DNA of 64,000 nt from Paraburkholderia monticola (GTDB lineage: Bacteria > Pseudomonadota > Gammaproteobacteria > Burkholderiales > Burkholderiaceae), in contig NZ_LRBG01000039.1 in the NCBI RefSeq assembly GCF_001580545.1, positions 744,001 through 808,000 of the forward strand. The letters are read 5' to 3'. The notes beneath the pieces were generated by a model. The model worked only from the letters and a program-made list of their open reading frames with translations. It had not been told where the DNA came from and did no database searches. A program made the position numbers and the translations under genes. Positions 8,165 to 15,920 of the stretch are shown here, one piece after another (position 1 is the stretch's first letter; the number at the start of each line of letters is the position of its first letter).

Positions 8165-11100
8165 TCACTTCGCGGCGACCTTCGTCGCCGCGGACGTCGA
8201 TTGCTCCGGCGCTTCCACGGTTTTCTCGACCGGCTTGTCGAGCAGCGGCTGCAACGCCGGCGCCATCGACTTCAGCAATTGCACCGCCAGCGCGCTCGTG
8301 AAGTCGTAACGCGCGGCGTACGGTTCATGCACGAACGCGGTCAGCGTGCCGTAGAAGCGGTCGCCGAGCGCGAACACAAAGGTCGCGCTGCGATTCACCT
8401 TGCGTGACTCGATGAGCCGCGCGCCTTTCGCGTACACGTTCAAGCGCTGATCGCCGGTGCCGGTCTTGCCGTAGACGGTCAGCGTTTCGCCGTTCGGGAA
8501 CGTCATGCCTTGCGCGAGGCGCCGTGCGGTGCCACCCGTCACGACGTCGCGCAACAGCATCTTCACCTCAGCGGCGATTTCCGGCGACACCTGCTGCTGC
8601 GGCGCGACCACCGCACGCTTGAAATGCGTTTCGTACGGTGTATCTTTCGCGAAGTCGATCTGCGTGAGGGTTTCGGTCGGCACCTTGTTGCCGTCGTTCG
8701 CGATCACGCCGATCAGTTGAGCGAGCGCTGCCGGACGATCACCCGACGCGCCGATCGCCGCCGCATACGACGGCGTAAGCGACGCAAACGGATAGCCGAG
8801 CGCCTGCCACGATTTGCCGATCGCGTCGTACGCGCGCAGTTCGACCATGCGTTTGATGCGGTGATCCTGAGTCACGTGATAGCGCGTCTTGAAGAGCCAC
8901 GAGTAGGTGGACAGGCGCACGTCCTGACTTGCTGTTTCGATCTGTTCGAGCGTCGCGTCGGGATGCGAGCGCAGATAGTTCAGCGTCCACAGTTCGAGCG
9001 GATGCACGCTCGAGATGTAGCCACGATCGTTCAGGTTGAAGCGGCTGATGCCGTACTTGTCGTACAGATTCGCGAGGTCCTCGTCGTCAAGCATCGTATT
9101 GGCCGGCGTGTTCTTCAGCGCCGCGTACATCATCTTGTTGAACCACGCGTTCGATTCGTCCGGCGCGACGCTGCGCAGCGCGGTCGCCACTTTCGGCGGG
9201 GTCTTGCGCACGCCGAGCAGCAACAGCGTGATCTGCTGATCGGCTGTCTTGCCGTGGTACTTCGTGTAGAAACGCTTCATGTACACGCGGCTTTCCTGAT
9301 CGGCGAAACGCGTCAGGTACATCTTGCGGGTCGCCGGATCGCCGAGCCATTGCGACGACGGCCCGGTGGTCTGCACCATTTCATAGTGCACGATGTCGCG
9401 CATCAGCCGCACGAACACCAGGTTCACCGAATGCTGGAACGCGCGATGCACGGTCAGGATGCGGCTGTTGTCGTCGGCTTCGAAGTTCGTGAAGGTCTGC
9501 GCGCCGCCGCCCGTAAAGAAGGTCTCTCCCGGGCTCGCCGAGTATTTGCGCTCGATGGCGGCATCGAGCATCGGCTGCAGCGAATGATCGCGCGTGTGCA
9601 GCAGATAATCGATCGCCCAGCGCGTCAGCTGGTCGTTCGGATCGGGCGTGATCGCCTTCAGCTCGGTGTTGCTCAAGTCTGCGTAGCGGGTATGCAGGTC
9701 GGTGACGATCTGCAGATAGGTAACGACGGTGCGCAGCTTCGCGGTCGAGCCGAGATTCAGGCGCGCGCCCGAATTGATGTCGAACGGCTGGTTCACGCTA
9801 TCGGTCTGCACGCGCACGAGGTTCGCGTCGCCGTGGCGCTCGAACAGCGTGAAGCTGTAGGCGATATGCGATGGATCGTCCGAGCCGCGCAGCATTTCGA
9901 AACCGACGAGTCCCGCGGCCTTCGCGCCGTCCTTGGTCGCGGCGGCGGCGAGCCGCTCGGCCACCGCCTGTTGCACGTCGTTGTTCAGCGTGCCGGTCGC
10001 CTGCACGTCGAGGCGGTCCAGCTCATAGAAGCTGCGCACGCCGAGTGCGGTCAGCAGATGCGAGCGCATCGACGTGACGGCCTTGCGCGACACGAATGAA
10101 CCGAGGTCCGGTGTGCTGCGCGGCGCACGATGCAGTTCGACGTGCGCGGCAAGCGCCGCGTCGCGCAACTGCGGCGAGATCACGCCACCGCTCGAGAGCA
10201 GCCGCGTATAGCTGTCGGTCAGCCGTTCGAGCTCGGGAAAGCCGCGCTGCAGGAAAAACGACGGCGCGCGCTGCGCGATCATCAGCGACAACACTTCGCG
10301 AAACGCGACGCCCTGCTCGGCAAGATTCTCGTCGGTCGACGCTGCCTTCAGCAGGCGGTTCGTTTCGCGGAAATCGCGCCCATACCAGGCGGCGAGACCA
10401 TCGCCGATACCGTTGATTTCGCCCACGCCCGGCTGCGCGGCGAGCGGCACCGAGTTCAGATAATGGACCACGATCTGTTCGCGCGCGGGCAGCGTCTGCG
10501 GTCCATTCAGATACGCGCGCACCGACGCGGACGCGATTTGCCGAAGTTTTTCCGGCGGCGTCGCGGTACGGCCGCCCGCCGAGTGACGGAATTTCTCGAT
10601 CTGCGTCGCGAGCGTGCTGCCGCCCGGCGTCTGCTGATGACGATTGAAAACGCGCGCCCCCTGATCGACGAGCGCGCGGCTGAAGCGCCCCCAGTCGATC
10701 GCCGGATTGCGGTTCGGCTGATTCGGATCGAGCAGATAGCGGTCTTCGATGAACAGCAGCGAATTCACGATGAGCGGCGGAATCGCGTCGAAGCTGTCGT
10801 ACACGCGGCCTGGAAACTGCGCGCTGTAGAGCGGCGTGCCGGTGCCATCGAACAGTTGCAGCCCCGCCGTGTCCTTTTCGTCGTAAGGCAGGAACAGGCC
10901 GTTATCGGCGAGCGACAGCATGCGTTCCGAATCGCGCGCCTGCGAGCTGATTTCGAAGCCCTGTTGCAACAGACGCTGCTGGATGGCAGGCAACAGCGCG
11001 TAGCCGAGCCGCGCGTCGTACGGCCCCTTGTCGGCTTGCGGGAAGCGGATGGAATGGCTGGGACCGTCGGCGACGGAAAAACCGACGTCGCGGGTCAGCT

Positions 11101-11275
11101 CGGAAAGATAGCGCGCCTGCAGCCGCGAAGTCTCGATCTCGATCTGCACGAGGCGCGCGAGCAGCGCCACGGCGATCAGCAAAAACGCGGCCAGCCCCCA
11201 TTTGAGCCAACGCCAACTCCGGACCGGTACGGTGCTGGTCGTGCGAAGCGGAAACCGAAGCGGTGGCCGATTCAT
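8165..11275 (-). CDS. Class A penicillin-binding protein (transglycosylase/transpeptidase)
   Basis: This 1036-residue bifunctional cell-wall synthase has one N-terminal membrane anchor (residues 27-45). The GT51 region has the glutamate in IEDRYLLDP (about 177) and GGSTLATQIEK (218-228). The transpeptidase carries all three serine-enzyme motifs: STAK (510-513), SVN (616-618) and KTGTG (937-941). The spacing from SVN to KTGT is about 320 residues, much longer than in PBP1a/1b, so a large insertion sits inside the transpeptidase. The GT51 motif also lacks the usual histidine of ED-x-x-F-x-x-H. The gene stands alone and convergent with the ROK gene. It looks like a specialised rather than housekeeping PBP; its substrates are presumably lipid II and nascent glycan strands. 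Confidence 0.85.
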   Translation of the reverse strand: MNRPPLRFPLRTTSTVPVRSWRWLKWGLAAFLLIAVALLARLVQIEIETSRLQARYLSELTRDVGFSVADGPSHSIRFPQADKGPYDARLGYALLPAIQQRLLQQGFEISSQARDSERMLSLADNGLFLPYDEKDTAGLQLFDGTGTPLYSAQFPGRVYDSFDAIPPLIVNSLLFIEDRYLLDPNQPNRNPAIDWGRFSRALVDQGARVFNRHQQTPGGSTLATQIEKFRHSAGGRTATPPEKLRQIASASVRAYLNGPQTLPAREQIVVHYLNSVPLAAQPGVGEINGIGDGLAAWYGRDFRETNRLLKAASTDENLAEQGVAFREVLSLMIAQRAPSFFLQRGFPELERLTDSYTRLLSSGGVISPQLRDAALAAHVELHRAPRSTPDLGSFVSRKAVTSMRSHLLTALGVRSFYELDRLDVQATGTLNNDVQQAVAERLAAAATKDGAKAAGLVGFEMLRGSDDPSHIAYSFTLFERHGDANLVRVQTDSVNQPFDINSGARLNLGSTAKLRTVVTYLQIVTDLHTRYADLSNTELKAITPDPNDQLTRWAIDYLLHTRDHSLQPMLDAAIERKYSASPGETFFTGGGAQTFTNFEADDNSRILTVHRAFQHSVNLVFVRLMRDIVHYEMVQTTGPSSQWLGDPATRKMYLTRFADQESRVYMKRFYTKYHGKTADQQITLLLLGVRKTPPKVATALRSVAPDESNAWFNKMMYAALKNTPANTMLDDEDLANLYDKYGISRFNLNDRGYISSVHPLELWTLNYLRSHPDATLEQIETASQDVRLSTYSWLFKTRYHVTQDHRIKRMVELRAYDAIGKSWQALGYPFASLTPSYAAAIGASGDRPAALAQLIGVIANDGNKVPTETLTQIDFAKDTPYETHFKRAVVAPQQQVSPEIAAEVKMLLRDVVTGGTARRLAQGMTFPNGETLTVYGKTGTGDQRLNVYAKGARLIESRKVNRSATFVFALGDRFYGTLTAFVHEPYAARYDFTSALAVQLLKSMAPALQPLLDKPVEKTVEAPEQSTSAATKVAAK

Positions 11276-11461
11276 GGCTGCTCTCCCCGAGCGATGGCCA
11301 GGGTGTGGAGCCTGGCTCAGTTCATCAAATTAGTGTAGCTCGGAACGGGAGAGCGTCATCGGTCCAGATCGATACGACAGTGTCGCGGCTACAACACCCG
11401 CCGGCGGCGGATGACAAAACGCGAACTCGCGTGAGATATTGAACGTCTTTTCAATGCCTGC

Positions 11462-11485
11462 AAAACCGCCGCTTCGGGCGGTTTT
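11462..11485 (-). terminator. Hairpin terminator downstream of the LysR gene
   Basis: A 9-bp stem (AAAACCGCC / GGCGGTTTT) with a GCTTCG loop. Read leftward it is followed by a T-run, and it lies 29 bases past the LysR stop. It could also act on the other strand because both sides end in A or T runs. Confidence 0.7.
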
Positions 11486-11513
11486 TGCCGTTTGTGGCGG
11501 GCGTTGCCGAAAA

Positions 11514-12503
11514 TCAGGCGCTTTTTTCCGGTGCTTTTACCTGTCGCGGCGAAGATCGCGTCTGCGTCTGCCCTTGCTGGGTTTGCCCGCGCAACAGCGC
11601 GATAAACTTTTCAGCCGGCGGCGACAGCACACCGCCCTTGCGCGTCACGATGCCGAAGGTCTGCGATGGCGATTTGAGCCTGACCGGCACCATACGCAAC
11701 ATCTTGTGCCGTACGTAGGGCCCCGCGATCGCGCTCGGCAGCAGCGAAACGAGTTCGTCGCTGCTTTGCAGCAGTGCAACCGTCACGAACGTGGAAGCTG
11801 TCGAAATCGGATTGTCGGGCATGTCGAGGCCGGCAAGATCCATCTCGCGTTCGAGCAGCGCGTGCAGCGGCATGTGTGACGGATACATGACCCAGCGATG
11901 TCCGGACAGATCGCGCAAGGTCATCTCGCGGCGCGGCAACGGCGCATGCCGGTAACCGACCACCACGACCAACGGCTCGTCGCCGAGCGGACGGTATTGA
12001 TACTTCGACGGATCGGCCGCGACCGCCGCGCGGCCCACCACCAGATCGAGCCGGCCATCGTCGAGCTGCGCGAGCATCCGCGCGCTCGTATCCTCGACCA
12101 CTTCGATCGACAGACCCGGCTGCGCCGCATGCAACTGATTCAGCGCGGGCACCACGCAGTCGGGAATCGCGCCCATGATCGCGCCGACCGCGAGCCGGCC
12201 GCCGCGCCCCGAACGGATTTCGGCGACGTCCTGGCAAAGCGCGGTCAGGTCCGTCGTCACGACGCGCGCATAACGGATCACGCAATGGCCGAGCTGGTTC
12301 GGGATCATGCCGCTTTTCGAGCGCTCGAAAAGCGGCGCATCGAGCATCGATTCGAGCTCCTGCAATGCCTTGCTCGCCGCCGATTGCGTCATCGACATCA
12401 CGCCGGCGGCCTTGTGCAGCGACTTGTGATCGTCGAGCGCGATCAGCAGATGCAACTGCTTCATGCGCAGCTTCGACAGCAGGACGTTGAGCGTGTCTTT
12501 CAT
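11514..12503 (-). CDS. LysR family transcriptional regulator
   Basis: This 329-residue activator/repressor has a typical N-terminal winged HTH (MKQLHLLIALDDHKSLHKAA, then QSAASKALQELESMLDAPLF) and a substrate-binding co-inducer domain (residues ~100-300, LAVGAIMGAIPDCVVPAL). The ATG at 12503 places the HTH close to the N-terminus; an extra 22-residue leader from an upstream start is unlikely. It is divergent from the ketodeoxyarabonate dehydratase gene with 160 bases between the starts, the usual LysR arrangement, so that gene is its probable target. In this subfamily (GbpR-like by its MKQLHLL start), ligands are often sugars or sugar acids; that is inference. Confidence 0.88.
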   Translation of the reverse strand: MKDTLNVLLSKLRMKQLHLLIALDDHKSLHKAAGVMSMTQSAASKALQELESMLDAPLFERSKSGMIPNQLGHCVIRYARVVTTDLTALCQDVAEIRSGRGGRLAVGAIMGAIPDCVVPALNQLHAAQPGLSIEVVEDTSARMLAQLDDGRLDLVVGRAAVAADPSKYQYRPLGDEPLVVVVGYRHAPLPRREMTLRDLSGHRWVMYPSHMPLHALLEREMDLAGLDMPDNPISTASTFVTVALLQSSDELVSLLPSAIAGPYVRHKMLRMVPVRLKSPSQTFGIVTRKGGVLSPPAEKFIALLRGQTQQGQTQTRSSPRQVKAPEKSA

Positions 12504-12663
12504 CGGGTCGGGTGAGTCGCAAAAGCGATCACGATATGGAAACAATTCAATATACCTGCGGGGCCTCACGCCGTATAGTCGTGGCAGGAGACATTCATCG
12601 AGTTGCGCCGCTCATCCGTGAGCTCAAGCGCAATCCTTCCATCCCAGCACGGACCCCATCGCC

Positions 12664-13596
12664 ATGAGCCACCCGTCACCCGCCAACGCCCTGCGCGGCG
12701 TCTTCCCCGTCGTGCCGACGATTTTCGACGACGCCGGCCGCCTCGATCTCGAAGGCCAGAAGCGCTGCCTCGATTTCATGATCGACGCGGGCTCGAACGG
12801 TCTGTGCATTCTCGCGAACTTCTCCGAGCAGTTCGCGCTATCCGACGACGAGCGCAACACCCTGATGCATCTCGCGCTCGAACACGTCGCGGGCCGCGTG
12901 CCGGTGATCGTCACGACCACGCACTTCAGCTCGTACCAGTGCGCGGAGCGCAGCCGCGCCGCGCAGGCCGCGGGCGCCGCGATGGTGATGGTCATGCCGC
13001 CGTATCACGGCGCGACGATCCGCATCGGCGAGCGTGGCATCCACGAGTTTTATCGTACGGTGTCCGATGCAATCCAGATTCCGATCATGATCCAGGACGC
13101 GCCGGTCAGCGGCACGCCGTTGTCCGCGCCGTTCCTCGCCCGCATGGCACGCGAGATCGACAACGTGTCGTACTTCAAGATCGAAACGCCGCAGGCCGCC
13201 AACAAGCTGCGCGAACTGATCGAGCTCGGCGGCGAGGCGATCGTCGGTCCATGGGACGGCGAGGAAGCGATCACGCTGATGGCCGATCTCGATGCGGGCG
13301 CGACCGGCTCGATGACGGGCGGCGGTTATGCCGATGGCATCCGCCTCATCATCGATGCTTACGCGGCCGGTGATACCGAGGCCGCCGCCGCGCACTATCA
13401 GCAGTGGCTGCCGCTGATCAACTACGAGAATCGCCAGGGCGGCCTCGCATCGTGCAAGGCGCTGATGAAGGAAGGGGGCGTGATCCGCTCGGACGCGGTG
13501 CGTCATCCGCTGCCGCAGATGCATCCGGCGACGCGCGAAGGGCTGTTGAAGATCGCACGCCGGCTCGATCCGCTCGTGTTGCGCTGGGGTCGATAA
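12664..13596 (+). CDS. araD1: L-2-keto-3-deoxyarabonate dehydratase (DapA/NAL superfamily)
   Basis: This 310-residue class I aldolase-fold enzyme should convert L-2-keto-3-deoxyarabonate to alpha-ketoglutarate semialdehyde in the oxidative L-arabinose (Weimberg-type) route. The Schiff-base lysine is in YFKIETPQ (K172). Where DapA has its catalytic tyrosine in a YN-x-P motif, this protein has QDAP (144-147), as in the Azospirillum dehydratase I recall (IMVQDAPASG). Extended similarity includes GSNGLCILANFSEQ, GPWDGEEAITLMADL and LDPLVLRW at the end. No arabinose dehydrogenase or lactonase is nearby, so the other steps must be elsewhere. A divergent LysR gene is adjacent. A different ketodeoxy acid substrate is possible. 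Confidence 0.82.
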   Translation: MSHPSPANALRGVFPVVPTIFDDAGRLDLEGQKRCLDFMIDAGSNGLCILANFSEQFALSDDERNTLMHLALEHVAGRVPVIVTTTHFSSYQCAERSRAAQAAGAAMVMVMPPYHGATIRIGERGIHEFYRTVSDAIQIPIMIQDAPVSGTPLSAPFLARMAREIDNVSYFKIETPQAANKLRELIELGGEAIVGPWDGEEAITLMADLDAGATGSMTGGGYADGIRLIIDAYAAGDTEAAAAHYQQWLPLINYENRQGGLASCKALMKEGGVIRSDAVRHPLPQMHPATREGLLKIARRLDPLVLRWGR

Positions 13597-13703
13597 CACA
13601 CACTGAAACGCAGCGGGGCGCCTGGCGACGTGCGGACTCACCCGGGCTGGACGACGGCACACGATTGCCGCTAACCTAGGGTCTACTCAAAGACCCACGC
13701 CCC

Positions 13704-14993
13704 ATGCAAAGTTTCTACGAAGCCACCGTCACCCGCTCCTCCGCCTACGCGCCGCTGACCGGCCGACGCAGCGCGCACGTCTGCATCATCGGCGGCGGGC
13801 TCGCGGGACTGTCCACCGCGTTGGGACTCGCCGAGCGCGGCGTCGAAGACGTCGTCGTGCTCGAAGCGCAGCAGGTCGGCTTCGGCGCATCCGGCCGCAA
13901 CGGCGGCTTCGTTTTCGGCGGCTACAGCCTCGATTGCGCCGACCTGCTGAAGACGCTCGGCCCGACTCGCGCACGCGAACTCTATGCGCTGACCACCGAC
14001 GCCGTCGAGCTGATGCGCAAGCGCATTGCGCGCTACCGGATCGATTGCGATGCGACCGACGCCGGCGTGATCCTCGCGAACTGGTTCGACGAACCCGCGC
14101 GCCTCGAAGCGCAACGGCGTCTGATGCGCGATTCGTTCGGCGTCGACTGGGAACCGATCGCGGCGGAGACACTCGCCGCGCAATTGAAGACAAACCGCTA
14201 TCACGGCGGCCTGCTCGAGCGCAACGCGTTCCATTTCCATCCGCTCAAATACGTGGTCGGCGTCGCCGCGGCGGCCGCGCAAGCGGGCGTGACGATTCAC
14301 GAACGCTCGTCGGTCGTGAGTTTGCGGCGCGACGGCGCGGGCTTCGTCGTCGAGACTGCGCAGGGTGCGCTCGACGCGCGCCACGTCGTAATGGCGGGCG
14401 GCGGCTATGCGCGCAACGTGTATGCGCGCGTCGAGCGTGCGGTGCTGCCGATCGCCACCTATGTGATGGCGACCGAGCCGCTCGGCGAACGCTTGCACGA
14501 TGCAATCGCCACGCGCGCCGCGATCTACGACACCCGCTTCGCATTCGACTACTACCGCCCACTGCCCGATACGCGCATCTTGTGGGGCGGCCGCATCTCG
14601 GTGCGCGACCGCGAGCCCGAGGCGATCGCGCGTCTGTTGCGACAGGATCTGCTGAAGGTCTATCCGCAGTTGCGCGACGTGCGCATCGAGCACGCATGGG
14701 GCGGCCTGATGAGCTATGCGCGGCACAAGATGCCGCAGATCGGTCGTAGCGCGGACGGCGTCTGGTACGCAGTCGGTTTCGGCGGACACGGTATGGCGCC
14801 CACGACGGTGTCGGGCGAACTGCTGGCCGCGGCGATCTCCGGTGAACGGCCGGTGCCCGACGCGTTCGCGAGCTTCGGACTGACACGCACGTTCGGCGCG
14901 CTCGGTCTCGCGGCCGCGCAGCTCACCTACACCGCGATGCAAACACGCGACGCGCTCGCCTCGCGCCGCCGGCCCGCGCGCCCGGTCGCGTAA
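13704..14993 (+). CDS. FAD-dependent amine/amino-acid oxidoreductase (DAO family, PuuB/OrdL-like)
   Basis: This 429-residue cytoplasmic flavoprotein belongs to the D-amino-acid-oxidase-like family. The Rossmann FAD-binding motif HVCIIGGGLAGLSTALGLAE is at residues 25-44. GASGRNGGFVFGG follows near 60, a hallmark of the PuuB/OrdL branch (gamma-glutamylputrescine oxidase-like). Near the C-terminus, AWGGLMSYARHKMPQIGR and VGFGGHGMAPTTVSGELLA are the second FAD-contact region. It lies 107 bases after the dehydratase gene and may share its transcript. The substrate cannot be fixed from sequence; polyamine conjugates, sarcosine-like amines or D-amino acids are candidates. Confidence 0.83.
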   Translation: MQSFYEATVTRSSAYAPLTGRRSAHVCIIGGGLAGLSTALGLAERGVEDVVVLEAQQVGFGASGRNGGFVFGGYSLDCADLLKTLGPTRARELYALTTDAVELMRKRIARYRIDCDATDAGVILANWFDEPARLEAQRRLMRDSFGVDWEPIAAETLAAQLKTNRYHGGLLERNAFHFHPLKYVVGVAAAAAQAGVTIHERSSVVSLRRDGAGFVVETAQGALDARHVVMAGGGYARNVYARVERAVLPIATYVMATEPLGERLHDAIATRAAIYDTRFAFDYYRPLPDTRILWGGRISVRDREPEAIARLLRQDLLKVYPQLRDVRIEHAWGGLMSYARHKMPQIGRSADGVWYAVGFGGHGMAPTTVSGELLAAAISGERPVPDAFASFGLTRTFGALGLAAAQLTYTAMQTRDALASRRRPARPVA

Positions 14994-15061
14994 GCACTAC
15001 GCAAGCCCCTCGAGAGTCCTGCGCCGATGCCGCAGACCCACGCCAGAGGCCCATTTCACCA

Positions 15062-15070
15062 TGCTAGAAT
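15062..15070 (+). promoter_or_regulatory. Extended -10 promoter element for the TetR gene
   Basis: TGC followed by TAGAAT forms an extended -10 element 27 bases before the TetR ATG. No good -35 is visible, which extended -10 promoters tolerate. Confidence 0.4.
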
Positions 15071-15097
15071 GCGCCGTCACTGCCGCTCGAAACCACA

Positions 15098-15823
15098 ATG
15101 AAAAAGGGAAGCAAGGCCGCCGAGCCTGATACCAACGGCATCGTGTCCAGCGCACCGCACGCCGCCGCGCGGCATACCAACGCGCGCCGTACGGACACCC
15201 CTCGCAAATACGATCCCGAGCAGACGAAGCGCAACATCCTCGACGTCGCGACCCAGGAGTTCTCGGCGATGGGGCTGACCGGCGCACGCGTCGACGCGAT
15301 CGCGGAACGCACGAACACCACCAAGCGCATGCTGTACTACTACTTCGGCAGCAAGGAAGGGTTGTACCAGGCGGTGCTCGAGAAAGTGTATGGAGACATT
15401 CGGGCGCTCGAACAGGATCTGCACATCAGCGAACTCGACCCGGTCGAAGGCATGCGCGCGCTGGTCGAATTCACGTTCGACTACCACGACCGGCAGCGCG
15501 ACTTCGTGCGTCTCGTGACGATCGAGAACATTCACGGCGCCAAGTACGTCGAGCAGGTCAAGACGTTCAAAGGCCGCAATGTCACCGTGATTCATACGAT
15601 CGAGGATCTCCTCGCGCGCGGCATCGCGGCCGGCCAGTTCCGCAGCGACATCGATCCGATCGATCTGCATCTGATGATCAGTTCGCTGTGCTTTCATCGC
15701 GTCGGCAACCGGCATACGTTCGGCACTGCGTTCGGGCGCGATCCGTCGCATCCGCGGCTGCGGGCGCGCCATCGGGCGATGATCGTCGATGCGATCCTGC
15801 GATTCGTGAAGAAGGACGTTTGA
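15098..15823 (+). CDS. TetR family transcriptional regulator
   Basis: This 241-residue repressor has a canonical TetR HTH at residues 43-90 (TKRNILDVATQEF, GLTGARVDAIAERTNTTK and MLYYYFGSKEGLY) after a 40-residue Pro/Arg/Thr-rich N-terminal extension. The helical C-terminal ligand domain is typical, with FVRLVTIENIHGAKY. Orientation and position (between the FAD oxidoreductase and a convergent pectinase gene) do not settle its targets. The quinate/shikimate genes 2-6 kb downstream lack a regulator of their own and are plausible targets, but that is conjecture. The ATG at 15098 is the first after the -10 candidate. Confidence 0.88.
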   Translation: MKKGSKAAEPDTNGIVSSAPHAAARHTNARRTDTPRKYDPEQTKRNILDVATQEFSAMGLTGARVDAIAERTNTTKRMLYYYFGSKEGLYQAVLEKVYGDIRALEQDLHISELDPVEGMRALVEFTFDYHDRQRDFVRLVTIENIHGAKYVEQVKTFKGRNVTVIHTIEDLLARGIAAGQFRSDIDPIDLHLMISSLCFHRVGNRHTFGTAFGRDPSHPRLRARHRAMIVDAILRFVKKDV

Positions 15824-15852
15824 GGCCGGTTGCGTAGCGATCCGCTGAAATG

Positions 15853-15888
15853 AAAACGGGATGTGGTGAAAACCACATCCCGTTTTTT
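15853..15888. terminator. Strong bidirectional terminator
   Basis: A 15-bp perfect stem (AAAACGGGATGTGGT and its complement) closed by a GAAA tetraloop, with T-runs on both sides. It sits between the convergent TetR and pectinase genes and can end both transcripts. Confidence 0.92.
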
Positions 15889-15920
15889 ATCGCTTCGAAA
15901 AACGCAGCGCGTTCAGCGAC

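Noticed and set aside
8510..10099. Long + strand frame antisense to the penicillin-binding protein gene
   Set aside because: Shadow frame; the opposite strand has the STAK, SVN and KTGT motifs in order.
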